The notes under the pieces are model-generated. The model did no database searches. It was not told the origin of the DNA and was given only the letters and a program-made list of their open reading frames with translations. Source: Opitutales bacterium (lineage in GTDB: Bacteria; Verrucomicrobiota; Verrucomicrobiia; Opitutales; Opitutaceae). From it: a stretch of 5,712 bases of DNA. Location of the stretch: positions 1 through 5,712 of the forward strand of contig JAJFLS010000138.1 of the NCBI GenBank assembly GCA_021772595.1, read 5' to 3'. The position numbers and the translations under genes were made by a program. This document shows, one piece after another, positions 1 through 5,712 of this stretch. The stretch's first letter is position 1. Each line of letters opens with the position of its first letter.

Positions 1-97
1 GGCGCGCATTGACAAATGGCTCGGCCCCGAGCCCGAAGACGATACCGATACCGATACCGATACCGATACCGATACCGACGAAAACTCAGACCTTTGA
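1..97 (+). CDS. C-terminal end of an unidentified protein with an acidic Asp-Thr tail (partial)
   Basis: An open plus-strand frame enters from the left edge (first whole codon at base 2) and stops at TGA 95-97. It reads ARIDKWLGPEPEDD, then six Asp-Thr pairs, then DENSDL. Seen directly: codons before the repeat mostly end in G or C (gcg cgc gac tgg ctc ggc ccc gag ccc gac), as expected for a real gene in GC-rich DNA, and the product is a plausible hydrophilic acidic C-terminus. The other two plus frames give a near-immediate stop (GAH) or Arg-Tyr/Ile-Pro repeats that look artificial. A small hairpin follows the stop directly. The start and all domains lie outside the window, so I cannot name a function. 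It converges on the minus-strand sugar operon. The main alternative is that the repeat is non-coding and the upstream gene ends at bases 10-12. Confidence 0.55.
   Translation, partial: ARIDKWLGPEPEDDTDTDTDTDTDTDENSDL
41..76. repeat. GATACC hexanucleotide microsatellite, six perfect copies
   Basis: Six uninterrupted copies of GATACC run from 41 to 76, flanked on both sides by GAC. In the favoured plus-strand frame each copy encodes Asp-Thr. Because the unit is six bases, gain or loss of copies by replication slippage would change the tail length by two residues without shifting the frame. Confidence 0.95.
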
Positions 98-113
98 GGC
101 TCAGTTTCGAGCC
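98..113 (+). other. Small hairpin right after the upstream gene's stop codon
   Basis: GGCTC (98-102) pairs with GAGCC (109-113) around the six-base loop AGTTTC, starting one base after the TGA at 95-97. There is no T-run after it, so it is not a canonical intrinsic terminator. Its position suggests a transcript-end or stability element, but a five-pair stem can arise by chance. Confidence 0.25.
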
Positions 114-259
114 AGCACCGGAGGCGAACATTCAAATCGTATCGATTTATCAACCACGGAACGAGTTATGGTACGCCGGGACTTCATTGCCATGCCATTT
201 CGATTCGCGAGGAAGTGCCATTGATAACGCAACGTTGTACCACCTCCTAATTTCTCAAC

Positions 260-332
260 TGTAGGAGCCTGCTTGCAGGCGATTTTTACCAATGGCCTAG
301 GGGAACTGATCGCCTGCAAGCAGTCTCCTACA
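260..332. repeat. REP doublet in inverted orientation (REPIN-like element)
   Basis: Two 24-base arms, 260-283 and 309-332, are inverted copies with one mismatch (base 268 against base 324), separated by 27 down to 25 bases of unrelated sequence (284-308). Each arm starts with the conserved-looking foot GTAGGAG and continues into its own small palindrome. In the left arm this is GCCTGC-TT-GCAGGC (267-280); in the right arm one outer pair is lost. A GTAG/GGAG foot next to a hairpin, with two units facing each other, is the layout of REP elements mobilised in trans by RAYT transposases (IS200/IS605-related Y1 enzymes). It closely resembles the GTAGGAGC...GCTTGC...GCGAT REPs known from Pseudomonas. 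It sits between convergent genes, a common REP location. No RAYT gene is in the window. Confidence 0.75.
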
Positions 333-363
333 ATCACCGAACCGTCGCTTATTGCTTAGGTTG

Positions 364-375
364 ACGCATATGCGT
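364..375. repeat. Perfect 12-bp palindrome ACGCATATGCGT
   Basis: ACGCAT at 364-369 is followed at once by its reverse complement ATGCGT at 370-375. The symmetry could suit a dimeric DNA-binding protein, but the site lies between two gene 3' ends and not before a start codon, so an operator role is doubtful. It may be chance. Confidence 0.3.
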
Positions 376-602
376 AATCACGGGATGGATTCGATCAGCA
401 ATAACAGCTCAACATACGAATGCGACGTTTAAGGCGTTCCGGGAAGCAAAACAGAACTCCTACCCCAGCACCAAAGCAAGTCCCCAGCGATAGGACAACT
501 TGCGGATCACTGGCGGCGGAGGAGGATGATTCGTTGTTCATAAATTATGTCTAGCAACCGGTCGGGCTTGATCGGCATATACAAGAGCAAACCCGCGCCC
601 TT

Positions 603-633
603 AGATCATGGCGGTCCTTTGTCGCCACGATCT
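603..633 (-). terminator. Hairpin after the last operon gene, probable 3' end of the transcript
   Basis: Bases 603-613 pair with 623-633 around a nine-base loop (614-622), beginning 34 bases after the rhaEW stop codon in the minus-strand transcript. In that RNA all eleven positions pair: ten Watson-Crick pairs and one G-U (628 with 608). On the plus strand the same position is an A-C mismatch, so the structure is better on the operon strand. No U-run follows (the minus strand continues AAGGGCG), so it is not a classic intrinsic terminator. A Rho-dependent end protected by a stem is equally possible. Confidence 0.4.
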
Positions 634-667
634 GGTTACGCGGATGGAGTCGGTCCGAAATTCGTCA

Positions 668-2866
668 TCATCGCAAAAACGCTTCCACCAGTCCGCCATC
701 GACAGCGATCACTTGTCCCGTCGTTTTGCTCAAGCGGTCGCTGACCAGCAGAAAATACGCTTCTGCTTGGTCAGCCGGACTGATCGGCGATTTAGTCAAA
801 GTCCGGTCCGCGTAGAACTGGGCCAACTTGTTGACTAACGACTCCGTCTCTTCGTCGTCGGCGTAGGGAATCTCGTACTTGGCGAGCGATCCAATAACCC
901 GGTCGCGGGGGAACATGGCCGAACCTTTCACGACCGTAGCCGGCGCGACTCCGTTGACGCGAATCAAGGGCGCCAACTCGATGGCGAGTTCCCGGACCAA
1001 ATGGTTGGCGGCCGCCTTCGAAGTATCGTAAGCGACGCTGCCCTTTTTCGCGACAACGGCGTTGGCGCTGGTGGTAAGCACCAGGTTGCCCCTAAGCCCC
1101 TGGTCTTCCCAGGTCTGACGAGCCTCATCGCCCACCAAGTAACTGCCGGTGACGTTGATGGCGTAGGTCTGCGCCCACTTCTCGTCCGGAATCCGGCCTG
1201 CGACGTCGCTGGCGACGAAAATCCCTGCGGTAATTTCGATGGAATCGAACCCGCCGTAGGCCAGCGCTACTTGATCAAGCATGGCGCGGATGGTGGCGCG
1301 ATCGGTGATGTCCGCGCCCAGTCCAATCGCATCTCCGCAGCCGCTGATGCCGCTGCCGGCCACGCCGATTCCTTGCCCCACTTTGTCCGTGATCTCCGCA
1401 GCGGTGGCTTCGGCGGCTTCCTTGTTGAGGTCGACGGCCACGATATGGGCGCCGTCCTTCACTAGCCGATGCGCGGTCTCTTTGCCGATCCCCGATCCGG
1501 CGCCGATCACGATATGGATCTGCCGCGCCAGCTCTTTTTCGGGCGGCATACGTTGAAGTTTGGCTTCCTCAAGCGCCCAATATTCGATGTCGAAGGCTTC
1601 CTGCTGCGGGAGCGCTATATATTCGTCGATCGCCTCCGCGCCACGCATCACCTCGACCGCGCAGTTGTAGAACTCAGCGGTTACGCGTGACTCACTCTTG
1701 CTTTTACCCCACGCGATCAGACCCAAGCCAGGAATGAGAACCACGGTCGGATTCGGGTCACGCATGGTCGGAGAATCGGGGCGCTTGCAGGCCTCGTAAT
1801 ACGCCGCGTAATCCTTGCGGTACTTCGCCAGTTCCTCCGCGAGTTGGCCGCGGAGCGCATTGACGTCGCCCGTGGCGGGATCCCAATCGACGTAGAGCGG
1901 CTTGATTTTGGTGCGCAGGAAATGGTCCGGGCAACTCGTGCCCAACTCGGCCAACCTTGGCGCGTCCTTCGAATTCACGAAACGGCGAATCGTGTCGTCG
2001 TCCTGGATCGTCCCGATGAAGCGTTTCTGCTGGGATACCTGGCCACGCAGCCAGGGCAGGATCGCCGCGAAGACCTCGTGGCGCTTTGCTTCATCCAAGG
2101 AAGCATATTTCTCGCCACCGAAGGCGCTCGCGTCTCCGCCCTTGGCCTCATATTTTTCCTCGATGAAACGGGCCGCCTTCTCGATGAGAGCGAGGGTCAA
2201 ATCATAACACTCCTTGCCATCATCAGCCCAGTTGATCACCCCGTGCTGTCCCATGAGAATGCCTTTGGCTTGCGGATTCTCCTGGCAAATCTTCTGCATC
2301 TCCAAGCCCAGTTCGAAGCCGGGCCGCAACCACGGAGTGTGGACCATCTCGTCTCCGTAAATTTCCTGATTCAGCGCGATCGCATTCCGCGATGCCGCCA
2401 CGGCGATTACCGCGTTGGGGTGCATGTGGTCGACGTGCTTGAAGGGAATGAACGAGTGCAGCGGCGTGTCGATCGAAGAAGGCCGCGGGTTTAGATTGTA
2501 TGTGGTGTGTGAATACATCCCGACCATCCGATCTTCCGCCTCGGTTTTTGGCCCGCGATCGGGTTCGGCCCCATAGACCTTCTGCAAGCCGATCAGCTTG
2601 TCCTGGTAGAGCGAGGAGAAGTTGGCTCGCTTTGACGTGCGCAGATCGCCGCCCGAGCCCTTCACCCAAAGCACTTCGGTTTCCTCGCCCGTCAGCGGAT
2701 CGACCTCGGGAATCTTGGAAGACGTGTTGCCGCCTCCGGTATTGGTAACGCGTTGGTCCGAACCCAACAGGTTCGAGCGATAAACGAGTTGCTCGGCCGG
2801 ATCCAACGACGCAGCTTTGGCGTCGTCCCAGTTGTAGTTCACGTATTTGAAGTCGGTCTTGTTCAT
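668..2866 (-). CDS. rhaEW: Bifunctional rhamnulose-1-phosphate aldolase / lactaldehyde short-chain dehydrogenase
   Basis: This cytosolic fusion enzyme of 732 residues cleaves L-rhamnulose-1-phosphate (possibly also L-fuculose-1-phosphate) to dihydroxyacetone phosphate and L-lactaldehyde, then oxidises the aldehyde to L-lactate. The N-terminal half (about 1-435) is a class II zinc aldolase. It has a GGGNTS phosphate-binding loop at 44-49, the zinc motif HVDHMH with His147 and His149, and the third expected zinc ligand His208 in GQHGV. The C-terminal half (about 448-732) is a short-chain dehydrogenase. It has the Rossmann motif GAGSGIG (455-461), Asp479 at the end of the second strand (favouring NAD over NADP), Asn571, Ser600 and the YxxxK pair Tyr613/Lys617, and it ends with the family-typical TGQVIAVDGG. 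The NNAG motif reads ITAG (545-548). Length and domain order match the RhaEW/YuxG family. The ATG overlaps the kinase stop as ATGA and has no Shine-Dalgarno sequence, so translation is probably coupled. The gene ends in tandem stops TGA TGA (665-670). Confidence 0.93.
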   Translation of the reverse strand: MNKTDFKYVNYNWDDAKAASLDPAEQLVYRSNLLGSDQRVTNTGGGNTSSKIPEVDPLTGEETEVLWVKGSGGDLRTSKRANFSSLYQDKLIGLQKVYGAEPDRGPKTEAEDRMVGMYSHTTYNLNPRPSSIDTPLHSFIPFKHVDHMHPNAVIAVAASRNAIALNQEIYGDEMVHTPWLRPGFELGLEMQKICQENPQAKGILMGQHGVINWADDGKECYDLTLALIEKAARFIEEKYEAKGGDASAFGGEKYASLDEAKRHEVFAAILPWLRGQVSQQKRFIGTIQDDDTIRRFVNSKDAPRLAELGTSCPDHFLRTKIKPLYVDWDPATGDVNALRGQLAEELAKYRKDYAAYYEACKRPDSPTMRDPNPTVVLIPGLGLIAWGKSKSESRVTAEFYNCAVEVMRGAEAIDEYIALPQQEAFDIEYWALEEAKLQRMPPEKELARQIHIVIGAGSGIGKETAHRLVKDGAHIVAVDLNKEAAEATAAEITDKVGQGIGVAGSGISGCGDAIGLGADITDRATIRAMLDQVALAYGGFDSIEITAGIFVASDVAGRIPDEKWAQTYAINVTGSYLVGDEARQTWEDQGLRGNLVLTTSANAVVAKKGSVAYDTSKAAANHLVRELAIELAPLIRVNGVAPATVVKGSAMFPRDRVIGSLAKYEIPYADDEETESLVNKLAQFYADRTLTKSPISPADQAEAYFLLVSDRLSKTTGQVIAVDGGLVEAFLR

Positions 2867-4353
2867 TTTGTTTTAGTGAAATTCAGATTCGAAAAACGCT
2901 CGAAGGCTTCCGCCCATTCGGCAGGTTTTTGCGGTGCAAAGCTTTGAATGGGAAACGAGTCGCGAACGACGCGGCGCAAATCCGCCAGCGCGTTCAGGTC
3001 CCCAAGCGCGATCGCCTGGATCAGCAAGTTTCCAACCGCCGTTGCCTCGACCGGACCGGCCAAGACCTCGCGGCCGGTGGCGCTCGCCGCAAACTGATTC
3101 AACAACGCGCTCTGGCAGCCTCCGCCGACAATATGAAGCGTCGATATTTTCCTGCCCGTCAGCTCCTCGACCGCTTCCAGCGACTGCTTATATAGCAACG
3201 CCAGACTTTCCAATATACAACGGCCGAACTGTCCGGGAGTCTCAGGCTCCGGCTGCCCGGTATCGCGACAAAAGGCAGCGATCTTCGCCGGCATGTCATC
3301 CGGTTTCAGGAATGGCCCTGCATTGGGATCAATCAAGGAACGGAAAGGCTCGGCGTCTTCGGCCAGGCGATTGATCTCGGCGTAGTCCAATTCCTGTCCC
3401 CGCTCCGCCCAGTCTCGGCGCGACTCCTGCAAGATCCAGAGCCCGACAATATTTTTCAAAAACCGCGTCGTGCCGCCAAATCCCGCTTCGTTCGTGAAGC
3501 CATGCTCCAGGGCGCCCTCGTTTATTAGCGGCTCGGGCAGCTCGACTCCGATCAGCGACCAGGTCCCCGAACTCAGATACGCCCAGTCCTCTCCGTCCGC
3601 AGCGGGAACCGCCGCGACGGCTGCGCCTGTATCGTGCGAGCAAGTGGCGATCACTTCCACCCCGGGCAGATTCGTCTCCTCACGCAACTCCGGCGTCAGC
3701 GGCCCAAGACGAGTGCCGGAATCGACGATTGGCGGAAATACTTTTTTCGGAAAACCGAATTTCCGGATCAATGCGGCGGACCAGTCCCGCGTCTTCGGAT
3801 TGTAGATTTGCGTCGTGCTGGCGAGACTGGCTTCAGCCCGAGCAACGCCGCTGAAGCGGTAATTAAAATAGTCCGCGATATTGAGAAACGAATCGGCGGC
3901 TTCCACCGATTCGGGATTGTCCTCCAGCTCGGCAATTAGCTGGTAGAGCGTGTTGATCGACATGAACTGGATACCGGTTTCCGCGAAAATCCGTTCTTTG
4001 CCGGCTTTCTCGAGCACAGCGGAAAAGGTCCGGTCGGTGCGCGAATCGCGGTAGTGATAAGGTGGTGACAACATCGGTTCCCGCTCGTTAAACAGCACGT
4101 AATCGACGCCCCAGGAATCGACGCTCAAACTGGCCACTGGCACCCCGCGGGCGGCCACCTCGCGCAAGCCTCGCTTCAGTTCCTCAAAGATTCGCTGTCC
4201 CTCCCAGCGCAAGGTGCCGTCTACATTCGCCGCGCCATTGGTGAAACGATGAACTTCTTCCAGCGTGAACGTTCCCTTGTCGCTCAAACTGCCAAGAATC
4301 ACCCGGCCGCTCTCGGCGCCCAGGTCGCAGGCGATGTACTGCTTGCCGGTCAT
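2863..4353 (-). CDS. rhaB: Rhamnulokinase-type FGGY carbohydrate kinase
   Basis: This cytosolic kinase of 496 residues uses ATP to phosphorylate a 6-deoxy-ketose at O1 (L-rhamnulose in the reference family), supplying the aldolases. It aligns from memory with E. coli RhaB along its length: DLGAESGRV at 10-18, SVDSWGVDY at 77-85 with the substrate-site Gly82, HYRDSRTD at 100-107, GIQFMSINTLYQL at 127-139, CSHDTGAAV at 238-246 with catalytic base Asp241 (Asp237 in E. coli), the ATP-site stretch YLSSGTWSL at 259-267, and the LHIVGGGCQ adenosine-binding loop at 406-414. Length is close to the E. coli enzyme (about 490), and Met1 lies where the family starts. It overlaps the aldolase before it and the fusion enzyme after it by ATGA. 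No clear ribosome binding site precedes it. Family membership is firm. Since the isomerase is FucI-type, the true substrate may be L-fuculose, L-rhamnulose or both; RhaB-like kinases serve as fuculokinases in Bacteroides-type fuc operons. Confidence 0.93.
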   Translation of the reverse strand: MTGKQYIACDLGAESGRVILGSLSDKGTFTLEEVHRFTNGAANVDGTLRWEGQRIFEELKRGLREVAARGVPVASLSVDSWGVDYVLFNEREPMLSPPYHYRDSRTDRTFSAVLEKAGKERIFAETGIQFMSINTLYQLIAELEDNPESVEAADSFLNIADYFNYRFSGVARAEASLASTTQIYNPKTRDWSAALIRKFGFPKKVFPPIVDSGTRLGPLTPELREETNLPGVEVIATCSHDTGAAVAAVPAADGEDWAYLSSGTWSLIGVELPEPLINEGALEHGFTNEAGFGGTTRFLKNIVGLWILQESRRDWAERGQELDYAEINRLAEDAEPFRSLIDPNAGPFLKPDDMPAKIAAFCRDTGQPEPETPGQFGRCILESLALLYKQSLEAVEELTGRKISTLHIVGGGCQSALLNQFAASATGREVLAGPVEATAVGNLLIQAIALGDLNALADLRRVVRDSFPIQSFAPQKPAEWAEAFERFSNLNFTKTK

Positions 4354-5108
4354 AATTTCAGGGCGCGTTGGCGATAATGTTCGTCGATCCGATTGGCGAT
4401 TCGGTCCACGTCCTCCGGGCTCATGAAGTTCGGCCCCCCCAAGGCAGCGGCTCCCACGAAAATCTCCGCAGCCTTCTGCGCCATCAGCATCGCGGCTTTT
4501 ACCGCGCTCGGCGAGCTGCCCAGCGTGATAATGCCATGGTTTTCAAGCAGGATGACGCGCGGCGGAGCCTGGAACGCTTCCATGTATTTGACCGTCTCCT
4601 CGCGAATGACCTGCGACAGCTTCAGTCCGGGATCGGTGTAGGGGACAAAGACCGACTGGGCGCCGCAACAAACGACCTCGTCGGGGAACAGCTTGCTGGT
4701 GGCGAACTGCTTCGCCAGCGGCGAGCAAAGAATCTGGTTTACGCTGATGCTGTGCGTATGACCGACATACTCGACGCCGGGGAGCGTCAGCAGGTAAGCG
4801 TGGAACAGCGCTTCCACCGAAGGCTTTTTGGCCCCTTGATCGACGCGGCAGCCGAATAGCTCGTCTTCGATCTGCTGATCAGTCAAATCGTCTCGCTCCA
4901 GCATCGCCAGCAGCGGCGCGAATCGGCAATCCACCGCATCGTCTTCCGCGAGCGTCGCTAGGGAGCTACCGCTGGCCTTTACCGAGAATGTTTTGTCGTC
5001 GATTTTGACCGAAGTATTGCCTTCGCCAAGGATCGCCATCCGGAGTCGCGGGTCTCCGAGTTCGTGGGATAGTGACAGCAAAGCCGATAGTTTTTCTGTT
5101 TTGTTCAT
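4350..5108 (-). CDS. Class II (zinc) aldolase, probable deoxyketose-1-phosphate aldolase
   Basis: This 252-residue protein of the class II aldolase/adducin family is expected to cleave L-fuculose-1-phosphate or L-rhamnulose-1-phosphate to dihydroxyacetone phosphate and L-lactaldehyde. Seen in the sequence: phosphate-loop EGNTS at 29-33, KASGSSL at 44-50, the probable catalytic Glu99 in PSVEALFH, the zinc ligands His117 and His119 in GHTHS, and the third ligand His191 in LLENHG. With all expected zinc and acid/base residues present, it should be an active enzyme and not an adducin-like relic. The ATG start lies 39 bases after the isomerase stop. No strong Shine-Dalgarno sequence is visible, and a TAACC-GG-GGTTA inverted repeat (5123-5134) sits in the gap. 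Its position between fucI and the kinase matches the I-A-K order of fuc operons, which favours a fuculose-1-phosphate role, but specificity cannot be read from sequence alone. Its start, MNKTEK, resembles MNKTDF of the fusion enzyme, though the two are otherwise divergent. Confidence 0.88.
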   Translation of the reverse strand: MNKTEKLSALLSLSHELGDPRLRMAILGEGNTSVKIDDKTFSVKASGSSLATLAEDDAVDCRFAPLLAMLERDDLTDQQIEDELFGCRVDQGAKKPSVEALFHAYLLTLPGVEYVGHTHSISVNQILCSPLAKQFATSKLFPDEVVCCGAQSVFVPYTDPGLKLSQVIREETVKYMEAFQAPPRVILLENHGIITLGSSPSAVKAAMLMAQKAAEIFVGAAALGGPNFMSPEDVDRIANRIDEHYRQRALKL

Positions 5109-5147
5109 CAGATTGATTTAGGTAACCGGGGTTATTGTTGTTGAGTT

Positions 5148-5712
5148 TTATTGCCGACCGTAAAGCGGTCCGAAATTAGAACAGGCTCGGAAGTCTGCCC
5201 CCTCGAAGTCTCCAGTGCCAAAGGCATTCCATGCGCTCGGGCGGAAGACGCGATCCGTCGATACGTTATGCATGTAGACCGGAATGCGCAAGAGAGACGC
5301 CAGTGTGATAAACGCGTCCCCCACATGGCCGGCCGTCATCACGCAGTGATTCGCGCCCCAGCGATTCATCACTTCATAGGTCGAGGTAAACGCGCCGCTC
5401 CCCGTCAGAATCGGCGCAAACCAAGTCGTCGGCCAAGTCGGATTCGTTCGTTGATCCAACACATCGTGAACCTTTTCGGGCAACTCCACAGTATGGCCTT
5501 CGACAATCTGCAACGCCGGCCCCAAGCCCGCCACTAGGTTGATACGGGTCATAGTCGCCTCCATGCCGCCGCGGGTGCAAAACCGCGTGCTCATTCCGCC
5601 GCCGGGAAAATACTCGGTAATGGACGGATGCCACGTGGTCGCCTCCAGGCACCGATTCATTTCTTCCTCGGTAATCTCCCAAAACGGTTTCATTGTAGCT
5701 TTGCCGTCTCGC
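5148..5712 (-). CDS. fucI: L-fucose isomerase, C-terminal third (partial, cut by window edge)
   Basis: This cytosolic metal-dependent aldose-ketose isomerase converts L-fucose to L-fuculose (and often D-arabinose to D-ribulose), the first step of the pathway. The frame is open to the right edge: six codons (RDGKAT) precede the first visible Met at 5691-5693, and that Met lies inside the conserved MKPFWEIT segment, so it is not the start. About 187 residues are visible of a family length near 590. Conserved blocks are TTWHPSITEYFPGGG, TMTRINLVAGLGPALQIVEG, RTNPTWPTTWFAP, MNRWGANH and ASLLRIPVYMHN, ending FGPLYGRQ. The His of GANH (116 residues from the visible Met) corresponds to the metal ligand His528 of E. 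coli FucI. The other two ligands, a Glu and an Asp, must lie upstream outside the window. It is the most promoter-proximal operon gene visible, so the operon promoter is not in this window. The family call is firm: it is FucI-type, not rhamnose isomerase RhaA or RhaI. Confidence 0.95.
   Translation of the reverse strand, partial: RDGKATMKPFWEITEEEMNRCLEATTWHPSITEYFPGGGMSTRFCTRGGMEATMTRINLVAGLGPALQIVEGHTVELPEKVHDVLDQRTNPTWPTTWFAPILTGSGAFTSTYEVMNRWGANHCVMTAGHVGDAFITLASLLRIPVYMHNVSTDRVFRPSAWNAFGTGDFEGADFRACSNFGPLYGRQ

Larger units (their letters stand above)
98..667. other. 570-base non-coding spacer between convergent genes
   Basis: No open frame here has a convincing start, ribosome binding site or protein-like composition. 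The left gene ends at 97 on the plus strand and the sugar operon ends at 668 on the minus strand, so this is a shared 3' region and not a promoter region. It holds a small hairpin (98-113), an imperfect short palindrome (134-148, AAATCG-TAT-CGATTT), the REP doublet (260-332), a perfect 12-bp palindrome (364-375) and a strong hairpin (603-633). Nothing recognisable is seen in 376-602: no tRNA, no insertion sequence end and no CRISPR. Confidence 0.75.

Noticed and set aside
101..337. 78-codon minus-strand open frame across the spacer
   Set aside because: It runs through the REP doublet, has no ribosome binding site and shows no protein-like pattern.
457..463. A third copy of the REP foot (CTCCTAC, reverse of GTAGGAG)
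   Set aside because: No adjacent hairpin or further arm sequence is present, so it is most likely a chance seven-base match.
526..543. Five-codon open frame (MIRCS) overlapping GGAGGAGG
   Set aside because: It is too short, and the purine stretch abuts the ATG without a proper spacing.
547..744. 65-codon plus-strand open frame after a GGAGGAGG stretch (518-525)
   Set aside because: The purine stretch is about 21 bases from the ATG, too far for a ribosome binding site, and the frame overlaps the end of the fusion gene antisense.
1844..2494. 216-codon plus-strand open frame
   Set aside because: It is antisense to the aldolase half of the fusion gene, whose motifs are unmistakable. The product has no recognisable domain and the frame is open because of high GC codon bias on the other strand.
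5123..5134. Inverted repeat TAACC-GG-GGTTA between fucI and the aldolase
   Set aside because: The stem is short with a two-base loop and sits inside an operon. It is too weak to call an attenuator or processing site.
5148..5693. A short 181-residue isomerase gene starting at the Met at 5693
   Set aside because: The frame continues in-frame to the window edge and the Met is inside a conserved FucI block, so this is the C-terminal part of a longer gene.
1..5712. A novel defence, mobile or CRISPR system
   Set aside because: All long genes belong to known sugar-catabolism families, and no spacer-repeat array, transposase, integrase or toxin-antitoxin pair is visible.

Overview
The window holds most of a minus-strand operon for catabolism of 6-deoxy-L-sugars (L-fucose and/or L-rhamnose). 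In transcription order, from high to low coordinates, it reads: the C-terminal third of an L-fucose isomerase (cut by the right edge), a stand-alone class II aldolase, a RhaB-type FGGY kinase, and a 732-residue aldolase/short-chain dehydrogenase fusion of the RhaEW type. These genes fill about 668-5712. The last three are joined by ATGA stop/start overlaps, and only 39 bases separate the isomerase from the aldolase. Together they give a full route: sugar to ketose (isomerase), ketose to ketose-1-phosphate (kinase), cleavage to dihydroxyacetone phosphate and L-lactaldehyde (aldolases), and oxidation of lactaldehyde to L-lactate (dehydrogenase half of the fusion).

The first 97 bases look like the acidic C-terminus of an unidentified plus-strand gene, ending in a six-copy GATACC hexamer repeat read as Asp-Thr. 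That gene and the operon converge on a 570-base non-coding spacer (98-667). The spacer contains a clear REP doublet (REPIN-like, 260-332), a 12-bp perfect palindrome, and a stable hairpin just past the operon's last stop codon that is a candidate 3' end.

No gene here is species-diagnostic. Moderately high GC, weak or absent Shine-Dalgarno sequences, a FucI/RhaB/RhaEW combination and Asp/Thr microsatellite tails would suit a carbohydrate-degrading bacterium of the PVC group (Verrucomicrobiota or Planctomycetota), but this is an inference of low to moderate confidence. No promoter for the operon is visible; it should lie upstream of the isomerase, beyond the right edge.

I see no wholly new system. 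The points worth a second look are the mixed fucose/rhamnose gene set with two zinc aldolases in one operon, the REP doublet, and the microsatellite-encoded protein tail.
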